Assembly (NCBI GenBank): GCA_964058805.1
Contig: CAXKVV010000854.1
Span: forward strand, 1 to 26,817
DNA: 26,817 nt
Reading direction: 5' to 3'
Origin: Schoenoplectus triqueter
Lineage: Eukaryota; Streptophyta; Magnoliopsida; Poales; Cyperaceae
In this document: positions 1 through 10,610 of the stretch, piece after piece
How the letters are laid out: each line of letters begins with the position of its first letter
Position numbering within the stretch: the stretch's first letter is position 1
The notes under the pieces: model-generated
What the model saw: only the letters and a program-made list of their open reading frames with translations
What the model was told of the DNA's origin: nothing
Database searches by the model: none
Position numbers and translations under genes: made by a program

Positions 1-690
1 CTCTTGCAACATTGGGCCTTGTTTTATTTCATGAATTAGGTCAATACCGGCCCAGTCTATACTTTTTGTTTCCTTCCTCATTAATTGTACAAACTACTAA
101 TGGGTGTATTTCTTATTTATTTTTTAGTTTCCCTCGCGTTTCTTTTGGTTTGCTCTCGGAAGACGACTAGACGAGACAAGTTCTAAAAGCATAGGTATCT
201 ATGTGTTTTTGTTGTTGCTCTTCCATCTTATTTCATTACTGTTTGATATCTTTCTTTAAAAGAATAATTTTTCATCTAACTTATCTATATCTATACTATA
301 ATATAAAACAGTTAAGATTGAATTTGTCCAGTTTTTTTATCATTTTCTTCATTTTTTTAAATATCAATAATACCCTTAATCAGATGGCTTATAAATCAGA
401 TCAGAAGCCCGTGATCGTTTCCATTTTCATATTTTCGTCTCTGTTTCATTCTCTCAAGACAGAGTGATACCGGATTAAAATTTCATGTCGCTTTAAACCT
501 CCTCTCCTCTCGCTGGTGCCGCCTCTGACCTGGATCTCTCTCTCCGCAGTTGTTTGCACATAAAAGAATCGCGATGAATATTCCTTCCTTCTAGGGGCAT
601 CTCTTTCATCATCACAACAAATGGAGCAAACAAAGAGTACAAACATGAAAGAGGTTCTCCTTCTTTACCACTCTCTCTAAGCCCAAATTG
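1..690. other. Intergenic, no supported gene
   Basis: This stretch is AT-rich with pyrimidine-rich patches around 480-560 that resemble plant 5' leader sequence. Short open frames occur on both strands (for example 201-467) but show low-complexity composition and no recognisable domain. I see no RNA gene or transposon terminus here. It could be the degraded upstream part of the RUS-family relic that follows, but no exon of that family could be read in it. Confidence 0.5.
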
Positions 691-770
691 CAACTCCTGA
701 AAATTCTAGTTCGTATGATTTATTTTGCGCCCAACAAAATATTTATGAGATATTTTTTCTGTTCGAGATA

Positions 771-962
771 ATTACAAAAGGGGAAGCACAATGCATGGTG
801 AGCAAATTCATTGGAATTGCTCTTGGGATAATGTTGGCTAACAAAATTGGTTCTTCTGCTCCTTTGACTCTGTGCTCTTATGCTGCCATAACTACAGTTC
901 ACATGTACTGCAACATTAAATAATACCAGTCTATTCAAATCAGGACCCTTAATCCATACTAA
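771..962 (+). pseudogene. RUS-family (DUF647) exon relic
   Basis: From 771 the frame reads ITKGEAQCMVSKFIGIALGI and continues through LANKIGSSAPL and AITTVHMYCNIK, followed by YQSIQIRTLNPY. This order of motifs matches the C-terminal half of the DUF647 domain in ROOT UV-B SENSITIVE proteins, as I remember the family (closest in feel to the RUS6-like branch). The frame is broken by TAA at 921-923, where family members usually continue with serine, and again by TAA at 960-962. Sequence after 962 (GTAAGT at about 966) looks like an old donor site. No other RUS exon is visible within several hundred bases, so this is an isolated, inactive exon. RUS proteins act in plastid or UV-B and vitamin B6-related root signalling; this copy cannot make one. 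Confidence 0.75.
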
Positions 963-1020
963 GCATGTAAGTTCTCTTCTCCTCTCAATTTATTTTTGGA
1001 ACTACATCAACAAATTTTAA

Positions 1021-1139
1021 GTACCAATTCAGTGTGCATTAAATTTTATTTACTGATTTTATGTACCAATTCAGTGTACATTAAATTTTATTTACTGATT
1101 TTATGTACCAATTCAGTGTACCAGTGTGCATTAAATTTT
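1021..1139. repeat. 42-bp tandem repeat, about 2.8 copies
   Basis: Two consecutive 42-bp units start at 1021 and 1063 with GTACCAATTCAGTGT and differ by about one base. A third begins at 1105 and is disturbed by a small internal duplication (CAGTGTACCAGTGTGCATT) before the TTAAATTTT tail. The repeat lies between the RUS exon relic and the receptor-kinase exon relic, in what would be intronic or intergenic sequence. Such near-identical units point to recent slippage or unequal exchange. Confidence 0.9.
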
Positions 1140-1222
1140 CCCGAAAAAAATGATTTACTCTAAAGAAGATCTTCGACAATGACTTGGTTATGAATCGTGA
1201 TGTGAAGACTGTGAAATGACAG

Positions 1223-1363
1223 GTGAATCTAACAGTTCAGAACTTAGTGTAGTTCTTGGGAGCATTGGAACAGTAATTGTGCTTATTGGTATAGGATTCA
1301 TCCTTTTTCCTGTCAAGAGGAAAAAGAAAACTGTTAGAAGTGAGGTTTTTGTTGATGTTGTAG
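1223..1363 (+). pseudogene. LRR receptor-like kinase transmembrane exon relic
   Basis: An open stretch preceded by an acceptor (TGACAG at 1217-1222) and ending at a possible donor (G|GT at 1363/1364) encodes ESNSSELSVVLGSIGTVIVL, then IGIGFILFPVKRKKK and TVRSEVFVDVVG. This has the layout of an LRR-RLK transmembrane exon: Ser-rich linker, about 20 hydrophobic residues, a basic stop-transfer stretch (KRKKK), and the EVFVDVAG-like juxtamembrane motif of LRR-II-type kinases (At5g10290-like). Both ends are in phase 1, as expected for LRR-RLK genes. No LRR exon or kinase exon is found around it. It is therefore an orphan exon, either cut off by the retroelement-like sequence that starts about 45 bases downstream or captured and moved. 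Family assignment rests on memory of the motif. Confidence 0.6.
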
Positions 1364-1408
1364 GTTGATCCCTTCATTTGAATTTCTCATTTATGCAGAG
1401 TACTAATT

Positions 1409-3217
1409 GTTAGAATATGGTTTGAATTGTTTTATAGTCCGTTGGGTTTGTATCTTTATTTATATATGCATTACTTTGTAATAGACAATTAGAAAGAGAG
1501 AGAATATAATTATTTTGAGTTTCTAGCAACTTCTACTGCCTCTTGCTCTCTCCAACAGAAACCCTAGATCTGCCGAGGAGGCCGTGCGACGGTCTCTCCC
1601 GGCCCTTCTCTCGTCAAATTTTATCCTATCCAACTTGCAAGCTTCGCGATCCTATTTGAACGCGAGATTGTCCTCTTTGTGTTGATTTTTGATCAAGTAT
1701 GATCTTGTTGAGGAATTGATCAATCTTGAGTGATTAGATGTGGAAATGTCGTTCAATTTGTACTTGTACTTGATAATGATCCTCATAGATATGTGTATTT
1801 GAATTTGATAATAAAATTTAGTTTATTGTTGTTCAAATAAATGTTAGCACTTATGATAATATGTCAATAGTATGAGATTGGCTCGCTCACATGAGCAATC
1901 GCCTCTGGCACTTTGAAAGTGAGCAGAGATGAGATTTAATTAAATTAGCGACGCTTTAAAAGTGTGCTAAGTTTAATATTTAATGTCGTCTCAGATTGAG
2001 CTGAGATGAGACTATCATTGATTGTCGACATAAATTGCACCCTATAATTCATGAAGTCTATAGAGAGCCGAGGTTAGAGTTATCCATGGCGCTTGGGAAA
2101 TGAGCATGTGAGGATACCCGGATTAGTTGCATTAGAAATGACATACACCACGGGTGCTTAGTTGTGACTAGATCTAAACTCGTACAGTGTTTATTTTATA
2201 GACATGCATCTGCTATAGAGCAGATTATTCACCGTAGCATACATTTCATACTGCATGTGCTTAGGTGACACAAAAAATGAGTTGAGTGACCTGAGGATCA
2301 GAGATCCACATCTCCTCATTATGTGAATTCCTAATTACGTACCCTTATGAACTTTTGATTATGTCATGAATAAAGGGATCAATGTTGCTACTTTGGTGTG
2401 TTACCTATGATCATAAATGATTCGGTCTACCAAGACATTACTGGGAAAATAGTTGATTTTGATTCAAGTGACATGATGACGAAATGAAAAGTTGATTGAT
2501 TTGCATCCTAACTTGTATTCACAGATCTGCCAATTATGTCATGTGGACATATATTAGAAATATATGTGATGTTGAGAATGATGAGTCATGTTTCTCGAGT
2601 GGTCGAAAATGTCTGCAATATCATGAGCCTAGGGTATGATATACATATATTATTATTATTTTATTTTAAAGAGAATGTCTCTAGTCTGGCTTGAAATAAG
2701 TTTGGTCTATGAGCTCCTGAATTGCAGGTGTATCGCTGGTTGCATGAACTATTTATCGATATGAAGACTCTTGATTCTCATCAATAGTCTCTAAGAAGGA
2801 GATTGTTGAATTTATATGGTCCGCATATAGACCAAATGGACTTGGGCTGAAAAGGTGCATTTGCACCTATTCAGATGATATCATCTTTATTTATATTCAA
2901 ATATTAGATAAAGTAGATAACATAAAAAGAGTGTTTAGAACACTTAAAGAGAGAGAGGTATCATCAAAGAGGGAGATAATCTGATTACTCTATGTCAAGA
3001 GTGAGAATGAACAGTTTCTATGCGAGAATAGAAAATATCATGACATCTAGGTTATAAAATAGAGGGATAGTCTCAATCTCGATTGTGATCTATCTCTAAC
3101 AAAATGATTCTCAAAAGCTTACAGTGTGAGAAATGCAACGCAAAAACTTTAAAAATTTAAGTACACAAAATGTTTTCATTGATAATTCTAAATTATTTAT
3201 CTCTCTTATTTCTGACA
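1409..3217. mobile_element. Probable LTR-retrotransposon remnant (Copia-like)
   Basis: At 1409 a TGTTAGAATATGG start, typical of plant Copia LTRs, opens a 5'-LTR-like stretch with a TATATA region. Near 2796 the purine tract AAGAAGGAGA is followed directly by TGTTGAATTTATATGG, the usual polypurine-tract/3'-LTR arrangement. About 250 bases further is TTATAAAATAGAGGG, a plausible LTR promoter. Between these points there is no gag or pol reading frame, so any element is non-autonomous or decayed. The two candidate LTR starts are not alike over their length, so they may belong to different elements. The right end (about 3217, TCTGACA) is a guess. The retroelement class is inference from terminal motifs only. 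Confidence 0.4.
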
Positions 3218-4250
3218 AAGAGATTTGAATGAGCTGTCAGTACATATCGACAAAATAAAAGTTCACTAGAAAATTACCTTAACTTTAACAAATGTACAAA
3301 TAAGGCAATGTGGGTTCCCCTGGAACTTAGAGCTAGACCAGGTCTTGGTACACCTGATAATGCCACCTTTGTTGTCCTCTCCAGTTCCAATCCTCATCCA
3401 GTCCAAAATTCATACCATCCGGGTCAAACACTTCGAAAGTTCGGATAGGGACTTCCCCAGTTTGGATTCTTTCTTCCAATCAAATCGTCATGTTGAGATT
3501 GCAACACCGCCAACTCGGCTTCACGTGCCACGTTGGAGCTGTAGCCAATTCAGCGCATACACCACCTGTCCAGGACAATTTAAGAGTCCGGACCCATTGA
3601 CAAACTGGTATCAGCCTTACTACTACAGAATCTACCGATCTAAATAGTCTGCAATCCCTTTATCGTACATGTTGAAATAATGAGTCATGATCTGCATCGT
3701 TTCATTAGTTCATTTTGTAAAAATGAGTTCAAACTTAAAATATCAATCTACTTCACTTGCGTTACATACTAATAAAGTACTATATATAGGACAAGTAATA
3801 ATCTACTTCGCTTGTTTATTTGGTAGGTGAAGAGTAATAAGATAATAACACATAGCAAGAATAAAGAAATTTGCAAATAAAATTAGAACGATCTTTAAGA
3901 AATCATGAGTTAAAATTTTTCACGATATAAAATGAAATTTAATAGTTAAATTCTCATCTTTCTCTCACAAATAAGAAAAAAAAATTAATCTACTATATAC
4001 CATATTGTGATTAATTAGAAAAAAAAAATCATACATGCTATATTAAAAAAAGCTCAATTGATTAGTTGATAATTAGTTGTCCACAATTCACAAAAATATT
4101 GATTCTGCTTAATAAGTATTTTCTCTTTGAGATAGCAAAAATATTTTCATATAAATTTTGTGTCCAAATAATATATTTAAACAAAAGGCAATTGATAATT
4201 GTATTAAGATCTTCACATAAATCTCAACAAAATCTCATTTAAAAAAAAAC
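3218..4250. other. Intergenic; one unexplained 100-codon frame
   Basis: A moderately GC-rich island (3320-3660) contains an open frame at 3345-3647 with no recognised domain and few features beyond Pro/Ser richness. At 3606-3614 within it is TGGTATCAG, the start of the plant Copia initiator-Met tRNA primer-binding site, preceded by ACAAAC. The flanks of the island and 3660-4250 are AT-rich with no gene seen. I do not call the open frame a gene. Confidence 0.45.
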
Positions 4251-4258
4251 CAGCACCA

Positions 4259-4266
4259 TATAAAAA
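4259..4266 (+). promoter_or_regulatory. Candidate TATA box of the BASS2-like gene
   Basis: TATAAAAA lies 265-272 bases upstream of the start codon, at the edge between AT-rich intergenic DNA and the more GC-rich leader (about 4290-4530). This would put transcription start near 4290. Alternative starts are possible because the upstream sequence is AT-rich. Confidence 0.4.
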
Positions 4267-4530
4267 TATAATGTAGCGATGATAGTACATAAGAATTTCA
4301 GAGCAGCGTCCCTACGGGCGAGGCCAAATCGCAAAAATGTGAGGCTCCCACAGCATCCACGACCGATTTTTTCACCTCTTCTCCTTAATTCGATCCGACT
4401 AAAACCTCCCAGTCTCTCCACTTCCACTTCCCTTTACTTGGGAGGTCAAGATAAACCCCTCGCGCTTCACACTTCCTATTTCCTAGCTTCGAGAAGACCG
4501 TTGTTATCTCGCTCGAATTGAAGTCAATAC

Positions 4531-7500
4531 ATGGCTGCCTCTTCTTCTTCAATGGCTTCTATCTCCAGATTCCTTCACAAGGACTGTAGGCTTCAGGCGC
4601 GCCCTGCGTTCTGCCATATTTCCATGCGTCAGGCGAATCTCGGTTTGTGCTTTTATTCTTCTTCCCTTTTGATCGTCGTATCCTTGATTTGGCTGCCATT
4701 TGTTCTGGTATTTTTTGTTTTTATCAGAAATTTGTTGTTTTTCCCCTTTTCGATGAGAACAGATGCAAGGAATTGGGTTTCAGTACCTAATGCGACGAAA
4801 GAAGGATATTGTAACATTGAATTGTCACGTGCTTCGTCGATGTCTCCAATGCTCAGGTATGTCTCAGCTTGCCATTTTAATAGTCCCCTTTCGAATTAGC
4901 GAAGGTCTTCTTCATGAAGAATAAGAAGAAGTTTACTAGAATGGTACGCTTCATTCATTAAATTAAACCTTGGTTATCTTACTTCTAGTAATCTGGGTAC
5001 ATTATTTTCAGGAGCCGTCAAATTTTGTGCAAGGCAGAGGCTAACATTTCATCAGGAAATGTCCCAGAACACGCTCCAGCAGAACTGAGCCAATATGAGA
5101 AAATAGTCGAATTACTAACAACTCTTTTCCCTGTTTGGGTATGTGAGACAGTGAGAATTAATCATACTAAGTAACTTTTTTTCATTTCTTACATAATATT
5201 TTCTTTGTTGAACAAACTTTTTTCTGTTTGATTTCTTCATAATATGGTAATTAATATGTCTAACTTTGTGATACCCCTTCTTGTAGGTTATCGTAGGCAC
5301 ATTCCTTGGTATTTACAAGCCATCAATGGTAAGCTCTTACTGGTAAATGTGTTCCTTACAAACAATAATCAACTGGTACCTTGTATGAGATTGACTCGTA
5401 CATTCATACTGATTTGTAAAATATTTTTCCTTGTTGTTTGCATCCCACACTGTTCATGAAAATCACATTCCGTGTCAAGGTTGTAGTGCGCAAATATGCC
5501 TTGTGCATTTTTGTATATCTTTTTTTATTTTTTGGATGAAAATAGGTTACATGGTTGGAGACAGATCTATTCACAGTCGGATTGGGATTTCTTATGCTTT
5601 CCATGGGTTTGACTTTGACTTTTGAGGATTTTAGAAGATGCATGCGGAATCCATGGACTGTAAGTCACTTTCTTCATCTATAGCATTTTTTGACTGGTTA
5701 ATTTATTGGCTTCGGTTTGCTTTGCTGTTATTTAATATTATTTAAAAAATTTCAAGGTTGGTGTTGGCTTTCTTGCACAATACCTTGTGAAACCTTTGTT
5801 GGGCTTCACTATTGCAATGGTACTATTCTTAATAAGCTTTAACTTTTGTTGAATTTTTATGCAATTATAAAACACATTCAGTTGAAGTACTTATATATCT
5901 CTGTATTAGTAATAAAATACATTTTGGTCCTGAAAAACCATAGATTGAGTTGTTTCGAATTATAGAGCATGTTTCTCTGATACCATTAGGTGTCAGGTAG
6001 TGTATGTTTATATTGCATCTGTTGTTTGGCTTTGAATATCAGATATCACAAGTCATTATATTCGAAAATATCTTTGCTATAAAGTATGAACTAATGAATA
6101 ATGAATATTTTCATGACAGTTACTTAAATTATCAGCTCCACTTGCTACTGGTCTTATTCTAGTGTCATGTTGTCCTGGTGGACAAGCTTCAAATGTGGCA
6201 ACCTACATTTCGAAAGGAAATGTGGCACTTTCAGTTCTCATGACAACGTAACCTCTCTTCTTTTGTTATTCTTTTTCTCATGAGCTTAGATAGAGCCGGA
6301 CAAAGCAGTTTTTAATGTTTTTGTAGTTTGTATAAGATTTATCTGATTAAATTAAAAATTTTATTTATTTTTAGTTGTTCAACAATAGGTGCCATAGTGA
6401 TGACACCTCTCTTAACCAAGATGCTTGCAGGTCAACTCGTCCCAGTAGATGCTGTTGTAAGTATAACTAATATATGTTACTGTTTTTTTCTTGTACTTCA
6501 TCACAAAATTTACATTTTCATTCTTTCATTTGTATATGACATTACAGGGATTAGCCATCAGTACATTTCAAGTAGTTCTCCTGCCTACAATCATTGGAGG
6601 TTTTTAATATATCATCAAGATTTTTGTATTCCTTTTGATAAAAGTTTTCTTTTTGTGTCTTGCATAATTATCTAAAAAAAACAATATTATATGTTTGTGC
6701 AGTACTGTCACATGAGTATTTCCCAAAGTTCACCGAGCGGATAATTACAGTAACTCCTTTGATCGGAGTGATTCTCACCACCCTCCTGTGTGCTAGTCCT
6801 GTAAGATTCTGGAATCTATGATCCATGCACAATATGACAATATCTGATTTATTTAACATGCACTATAAGTGCCCTATCACCTAAATCCATCTCTGTTGTT
6901 CCAAGCACAATATCTAATGAAACCAAACTGATCCATACATATTGAAATTTATTGGGGCATGAAATGATCAGACCTAATGCAATGACTACTACTGCCAACC
7001 TTTGTACTGGTTCCAGATTCAGTATGTCTGACTTGTTAATGCTGGCAGGCCATCTGGGGTAATAGTATGATATTATTTTATGGTGTTAGCTGCTGAATGT
7101 CCCTTCTGTAAAAATGCTAATTAACTTGTGTGCTACAATAATGAAAAATAGTATTGAAAATATAGGGCCAAGTGCCAAACCAATCTAACTGATAACTGAC
7201 TATTAGATTGCTTAGCCATGATTGAAATAGTTTTTCTATGAACTTTGTATATGTTTTGATTTTCGGCTTGCTTTTCTAATGAAAGATTGGGCAAGTAGCT
7301 GACGTGCTCAAGACACAAGGAGCACAGCTGATCATACCTGTGGCTCTTCTACATATTGCTGCATTTGCATTAGGATATTGGGTTTCACGGTTTAGTTCTT
7401 TTGGTGAATCCACTTCCCGCACCATCTCTATTGAATGTGGCATGCAGGTCGATTATACTTATGTGAACCCCCCCCCCCCCCCATTTAGATGCAACATAAA

Positions 7501-8048
7501 GTAATAGCACTTGTTATTGAACTCAAAATTCTCTGGATATGAATCCTTTGTGCAAAATTATATATTGAGTAAATTACTGACAATACATAAGTATTATACA
7601 AACTTAAATTCTATGTTAGTAAAGGCATGTTGTACATTGATCTGAACTCATTGCTATGTTAGCTGGTAATCATATATTAGTAAACATGTCCTTGACTTTT
7701 CATTTAATTGTTTGCTGAAGCAAGTGATCATATATTTGCTAACAGTTCACATTGTCTATTACTTATTTATTTTGGTCAGAGCTCTGCACTAGGTTTCTTA
7801 CTAGCACAGAAGCATTTCACAAATCCACTTGTTGCTGTTCCTTCAGCAGTCAGTGTTGTTGCTATGGCGGTAAGCCTTCTAGTTCAAAACATAATTCTTT
7901 AATCTCCTAGAAGATTTTACATGACATAGTTGGAAGCAGTCAAAACTAACTAAATGTTTTCATTTGCTAGCTTGGTGGTAGTGCGCTGGCTGTTTACTGG
8001 AGAAACCAGCAAGTTCCGGCTAATGATAAGGACGACTTCAAAGAATAA
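4531..8048 (+). CDS. BASS2: BASS2-type plastid sodium:pyruvate cotransporter, 13 exons
   Basis: Exons: 4531-4642, 4763-4856, 5012-5138, 5287-5328, 5546-5659, 5757-5819, 6120-6247, 6375-6456, 6548-6599, 6703-6800, 7286-7447, 7780-7869, 7971-8048. All introns are GT-AG and the frame is open, giving 413 aa; family members are about 400-410. Residues 1 to about 77 form a Ser/Arg-rich plastid transit peptide, with a likely cleavage region at ILCKAEA (73-79). The rest is the bile acid:sodium symporter fold, about nine or ten membrane helices. Visible signatures are [16 protein letters not shown] (141-156), [10 protein letters not shown] (200-209), which contributes to the sodium/substrate site in this family, ECGMQSSALG spanning the exon 11/12 junction (354 on), and HFTNPL (370 on). 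The C-terminus DDKDDFKE and the whole core match plant BASS2, the inner-envelope importer that feeds pyruvate to the plastid MEP pathway and, in some C4 plants, to PEP regeneration. A second in-frame ATG at 4552 gives MASISRF, nearer the usual start of orthologues, so translation might begin there (406 aa). No frameshift or missing motif is seen. BASS family is near certain; member 2 rests on recalled similarity. Confidence 0.9.
7468..7482. repeat. Poly-C tract in intron 11
   Basis: Fifteen consecutive C residues lie 20 bases after the exon 11 donor site of the BASS2-like gene. On the opposite strand this is a G-tract. It does not touch a splice site. Length is likely to vary between individuals or to be an assembly-sensitive spot. 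Confidence 0.9.
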
Positions 8049-8181
8049 GTTTGTTTTAAATTGATGTTGAATTTTGTATTGAAAAATGTCTCCTGTCCAG
8101 TTAGGTTTTGTTGTAGTTAGAAAGCATGCAGTTTAATCATCAGTTGATTTTTGGCATAGCTAGGTGTTCTCTAGCTTCTTC

Positions 8182-8187
8182 AATAAA
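8182..8187 (+). terminator. Candidate poly(A) signal of the BASS2-like gene
   Basis: AATAAA lies 134 bases after the TAA stop, in a 3' untranslated region that is T-rich upstream of it (8050-8180). This is a normal distance for a plant transcript. Plant poly(A) signals are loose, so the exact cleavage site is not fixed by sequence alone. Confidence 0.5.
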
Positions 8188-8199
8188 TTTTTAAGAGAA

Positions 8200-9130
8200 C
8201 AGATTCAGGTAATTTATTATGCGAAAATTGTAATTTTTAATAGAGACCCAGCAATGATTACGAATCGCACAATGTATCATGTATCATAGTATTTAGTATC
8301 TTATTTCGTATTGAATTGTATAAGATACGCCAAATTATTCTAGAATTTAGTAATGTAACTGGTTACAAACAAATTTCATTAAAATAAGTTTCAATTACAA
8401 AATATATTATATTTCTATGAGGTAATTTAAGTTACATACTATATGAGCAAGATAAACTATTTCATTCTCAATTTCCTAAAAAAAATCGCAAAGAAACATA
8501 TAATTAAATATTAACACTGTGACACAGAAAAGTTATACTTATACCTTGAATTTTTTTTTTATAAAACATACTATATACTTGTACGGTGCATATTAAATAA
8601 TAAACACATACCATATACTAGTAATATACTGCACAAAGTGCGTTCATTTTCAATTGTTTTGAAAACATTTTACAAGTTTGAGCTCGCATATATTTTGAAA
8701 CATCTCTTAAGTCTCATCGTACACAATTTTCAAATCAATAAAACCTTATTTTTGTAGGCCATTCAGTAACTATATATATATATAAATAACGGGATTTTCA
8801 ACTTGGTCATTGGAGGAAGAACAAATGAATTTGTCATACAAATCAGATATTAAATTTCATTTACAGTACAAAATGCAATAACAAATTAAAAAATTAAATA
8901 ACTAATCTGTCTCGTGCAATAAGAACAAAGGACTGTAGAGGGAGGGAGGCGATTTCATCTCCCCCTCTGTTTCGTGCGTAAGGAGTGCAGGAGGGAGGCC
9001 GGAACCAGAATTCAGAAGCGATTTTTATCTCTTCATCTTTCTATTGCGTGCGATAAGAAGGTAAGATGGAAGATATCAGGAGACGACGACGATGAGAGTC
9101 GAAGTGATCAAGAGACGAAGCAAGGCGATT
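8200..9130. other. Intergenic, nothing recognised
   Basis: AT-rich sequence downstream of the BASS2-like gene, with a short TA repeat at about 8772-8783. A purine-rich, less AT-rich patch at 8930-9130 contains a short open frame (8974-9171) rich in Glu, Arg and Asp without domain features. No transposon ends, tRNA or coding relic was recognised. Confidence 0.5.
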
Positions 9131-9139
9131 TTCCATTGG

Positions 9140-9310
9140 TCATCACCGAATCGCTGTATCATTCGATATGATACGATACGCGTATTGCACCACAGAATCG
9201 CAATGATTCCTCCGATACTCTAATCTTCCGATACACGATCGCAGTACGCATCGCCAGCCTGCATAATCGTAATGTACCGTATGATTTGTATCGTGAATCG
9301 TACGATACTG
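9140..9310. repeat. Patch of GATAC/GTATC-type motifs
   Basis: CGATAC, GATACG, GTATCG and GAATCG motifs occur at very high density on both strands, for example TGATACGATACGCG near 9168 and GTATCGTGAATCGTACGATA near 9289. The two ends are partly inverted relative to each other, with GAATCG and CGATAC at the left and their complements at the right. It looks like the subterminal repeat region of an old DNA transposon, but no terminal inverted repeat or target duplication was found. Weaker copies (GTATC, CGAATCG) occur around 8260-8335. Confidence 0.4.
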
Positions 9311-9950
9311 AAATCACTGAATCCCAAGTAACATCTTGAAAGCATGTAATTTTTGTAAATTCGTGGAGCTAGTGCTTCAAGCATCCTGAATAAATTTGTC
9401 TTATGATGAGACATGTTTCCTTCATCATGAAAATATTGTACTTTAAGGTAGATTACAAACTTTTACAGGGTTGTGTAATGTCCCTCTGGACGGAAACATC
9501 AAAATATTGTAACTACCCTTTTAATTACGAAATATTGCAAAATTGTGATTTCAAAATTAATTTTGGTTCTCTAATAGAATTCGCATTAAAATGGTCTGTC
9601 AATTTCTTGTGCAGAGAATAAGGCCGGTTGCACCCTTGACTTGATTATTGCAATCTCAAAAAGAAAGCACGCGGGTGTTATGATCATCATGCGTGATAAA
9701 CTTTCTTGCCCTCTTTAATTCGAAATTAGTAACACTGGCTAGCTATTGCCAGTTTGCCAAGTGGCAATTTATCAGATTTCGTAGTGCTGTTTATTACTAT
9801 GGTATACACAGCTCGAATTTACTTCATTCTTTCTCGTGGATTGTTTTGATATACTGAAATGGGCCTGGCAGAATGAGGGAAAAAAATAGGCCTAAAGCCT
9901 TCCAATTCCATCCCAACTGCTCATGATCAGTGAACAGTGATTCAGAGTCC
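9311..9950. other. Intergenic, nothing recognised
   Basis: Mixed-composition sequence with short open frames that show no domain. A weakly GC-richer stretch near 9620-9720 has no coding pattern I can support. No RNA gene or transposon end is seen. Confidence 0.5.
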
Positions 9951-9999
9951 AGAGTCATGCTACGGAGAGAAATATCAAAAATAATAATCAGTCTGTATA

Positions 10000-10200
10000 G
10001 GGCTGATTTTAAAAATAATTTAAAAAAATAGTTAGAAAGCTTAAAAAAATCATGAAATTTAATATCTCATAGGATTTTGATATGAAGAAATTATTGAGTA
10101 ACTTATATTGACCATTTGAGTTCTCGGGATATTAAATCTCACTCCAAAGTAATATGAGTTTTGTTTGCTTTGCAAAGCACCATAACACATCTCTCTATAT
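10000..10200. mobile_element. Truncated or scrambled MITE debris
   Basis: GCTTTGCAAAGCACCATAAC at about 10169-10188, followed by a CTCTATATATA run, resembles the right end of MITE B (GCTTCGCGAAGCACCATAGC). Its matching left arm is absent. ATGAAATTTAATATCTCATA near 10052 and GATTTTGATATGAAGAA near 10074 recall the arms of MITEs C and D. This looks like remnants of one or two further members of the cluster that begins just to the right. Confidence 0.45.
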
Positions 10201-10209
10201 ATAAAGATA

Positions 10210-10593
10210 GAGTTATGATATGGTTAGTCGTGAAGTATAAAATTTTTTTGTATTTCGCGTCGTATTTTCTATTTTCAAATTCAAAACTCCGATATGACCG
10301 TTCAAAGCGTTCTCTATATTAAAATATATTTGAAAACTAAATTTTACATATTTTAGAATTTTTTATTTTTTTTAGGATTAGAAAATCATTCTTATTAAAA
10401 ATCATAAACTCGATGCATTTTCATCCTCTAAAAAAATAGAATTTTTTTCTAAAAAATATATAATTTGGTCTCCAAACATATTTCAATATGGAAAACACTT
10501 TAAACGGTCAGATTGGTGTTTTGAATTCGAAAATGGGAGATATCGATGCGAGATATAAAAAAATTGTACTTCACAACTAACCGTAGCATAACT
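10210..10593. mobile_element. Fold-back MITE A
   Basis: About 384 bp whose two halves are inverted copies. The left end AGTTATGATATGGTTAGTCG pairs with the right end, whose complement reads AGTTATGCTACGGTTAGTTG. Pairing continues inward through GACCGTTCAAAG and its counterpart. It is flanked by CTCTATATATA on the left and CTATATATATAGAGAG on the right. It has no coding capacity. The arms are diverged, so it is older than neighbour B, to whose internal arm sequence it is related (CCGTT and AAACTAAATTTTA-like segments in the same order). Confidence 0.75.
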
Positions 10594-10610
10594 ATATATA
10601 TAGAGAGAGA

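Noticed and set aside
720..938. Minus-strand 72-codon frame
   Set aside because: It is the antisense of the RUS-family relic, which has the recognisable protein match.
3345..3647. 100-codon open frame as a gene
   Set aside because: No domain, no clear transcript signals; composition is explained by a GC-richer island near possible retroelement sequence.
5404..6859. Plus- and minus-strand open frames overlapping BASS2 exons and introns
   Set aside because: Exon splicing explains the sequence fully; these are shadows or read-through into introns.
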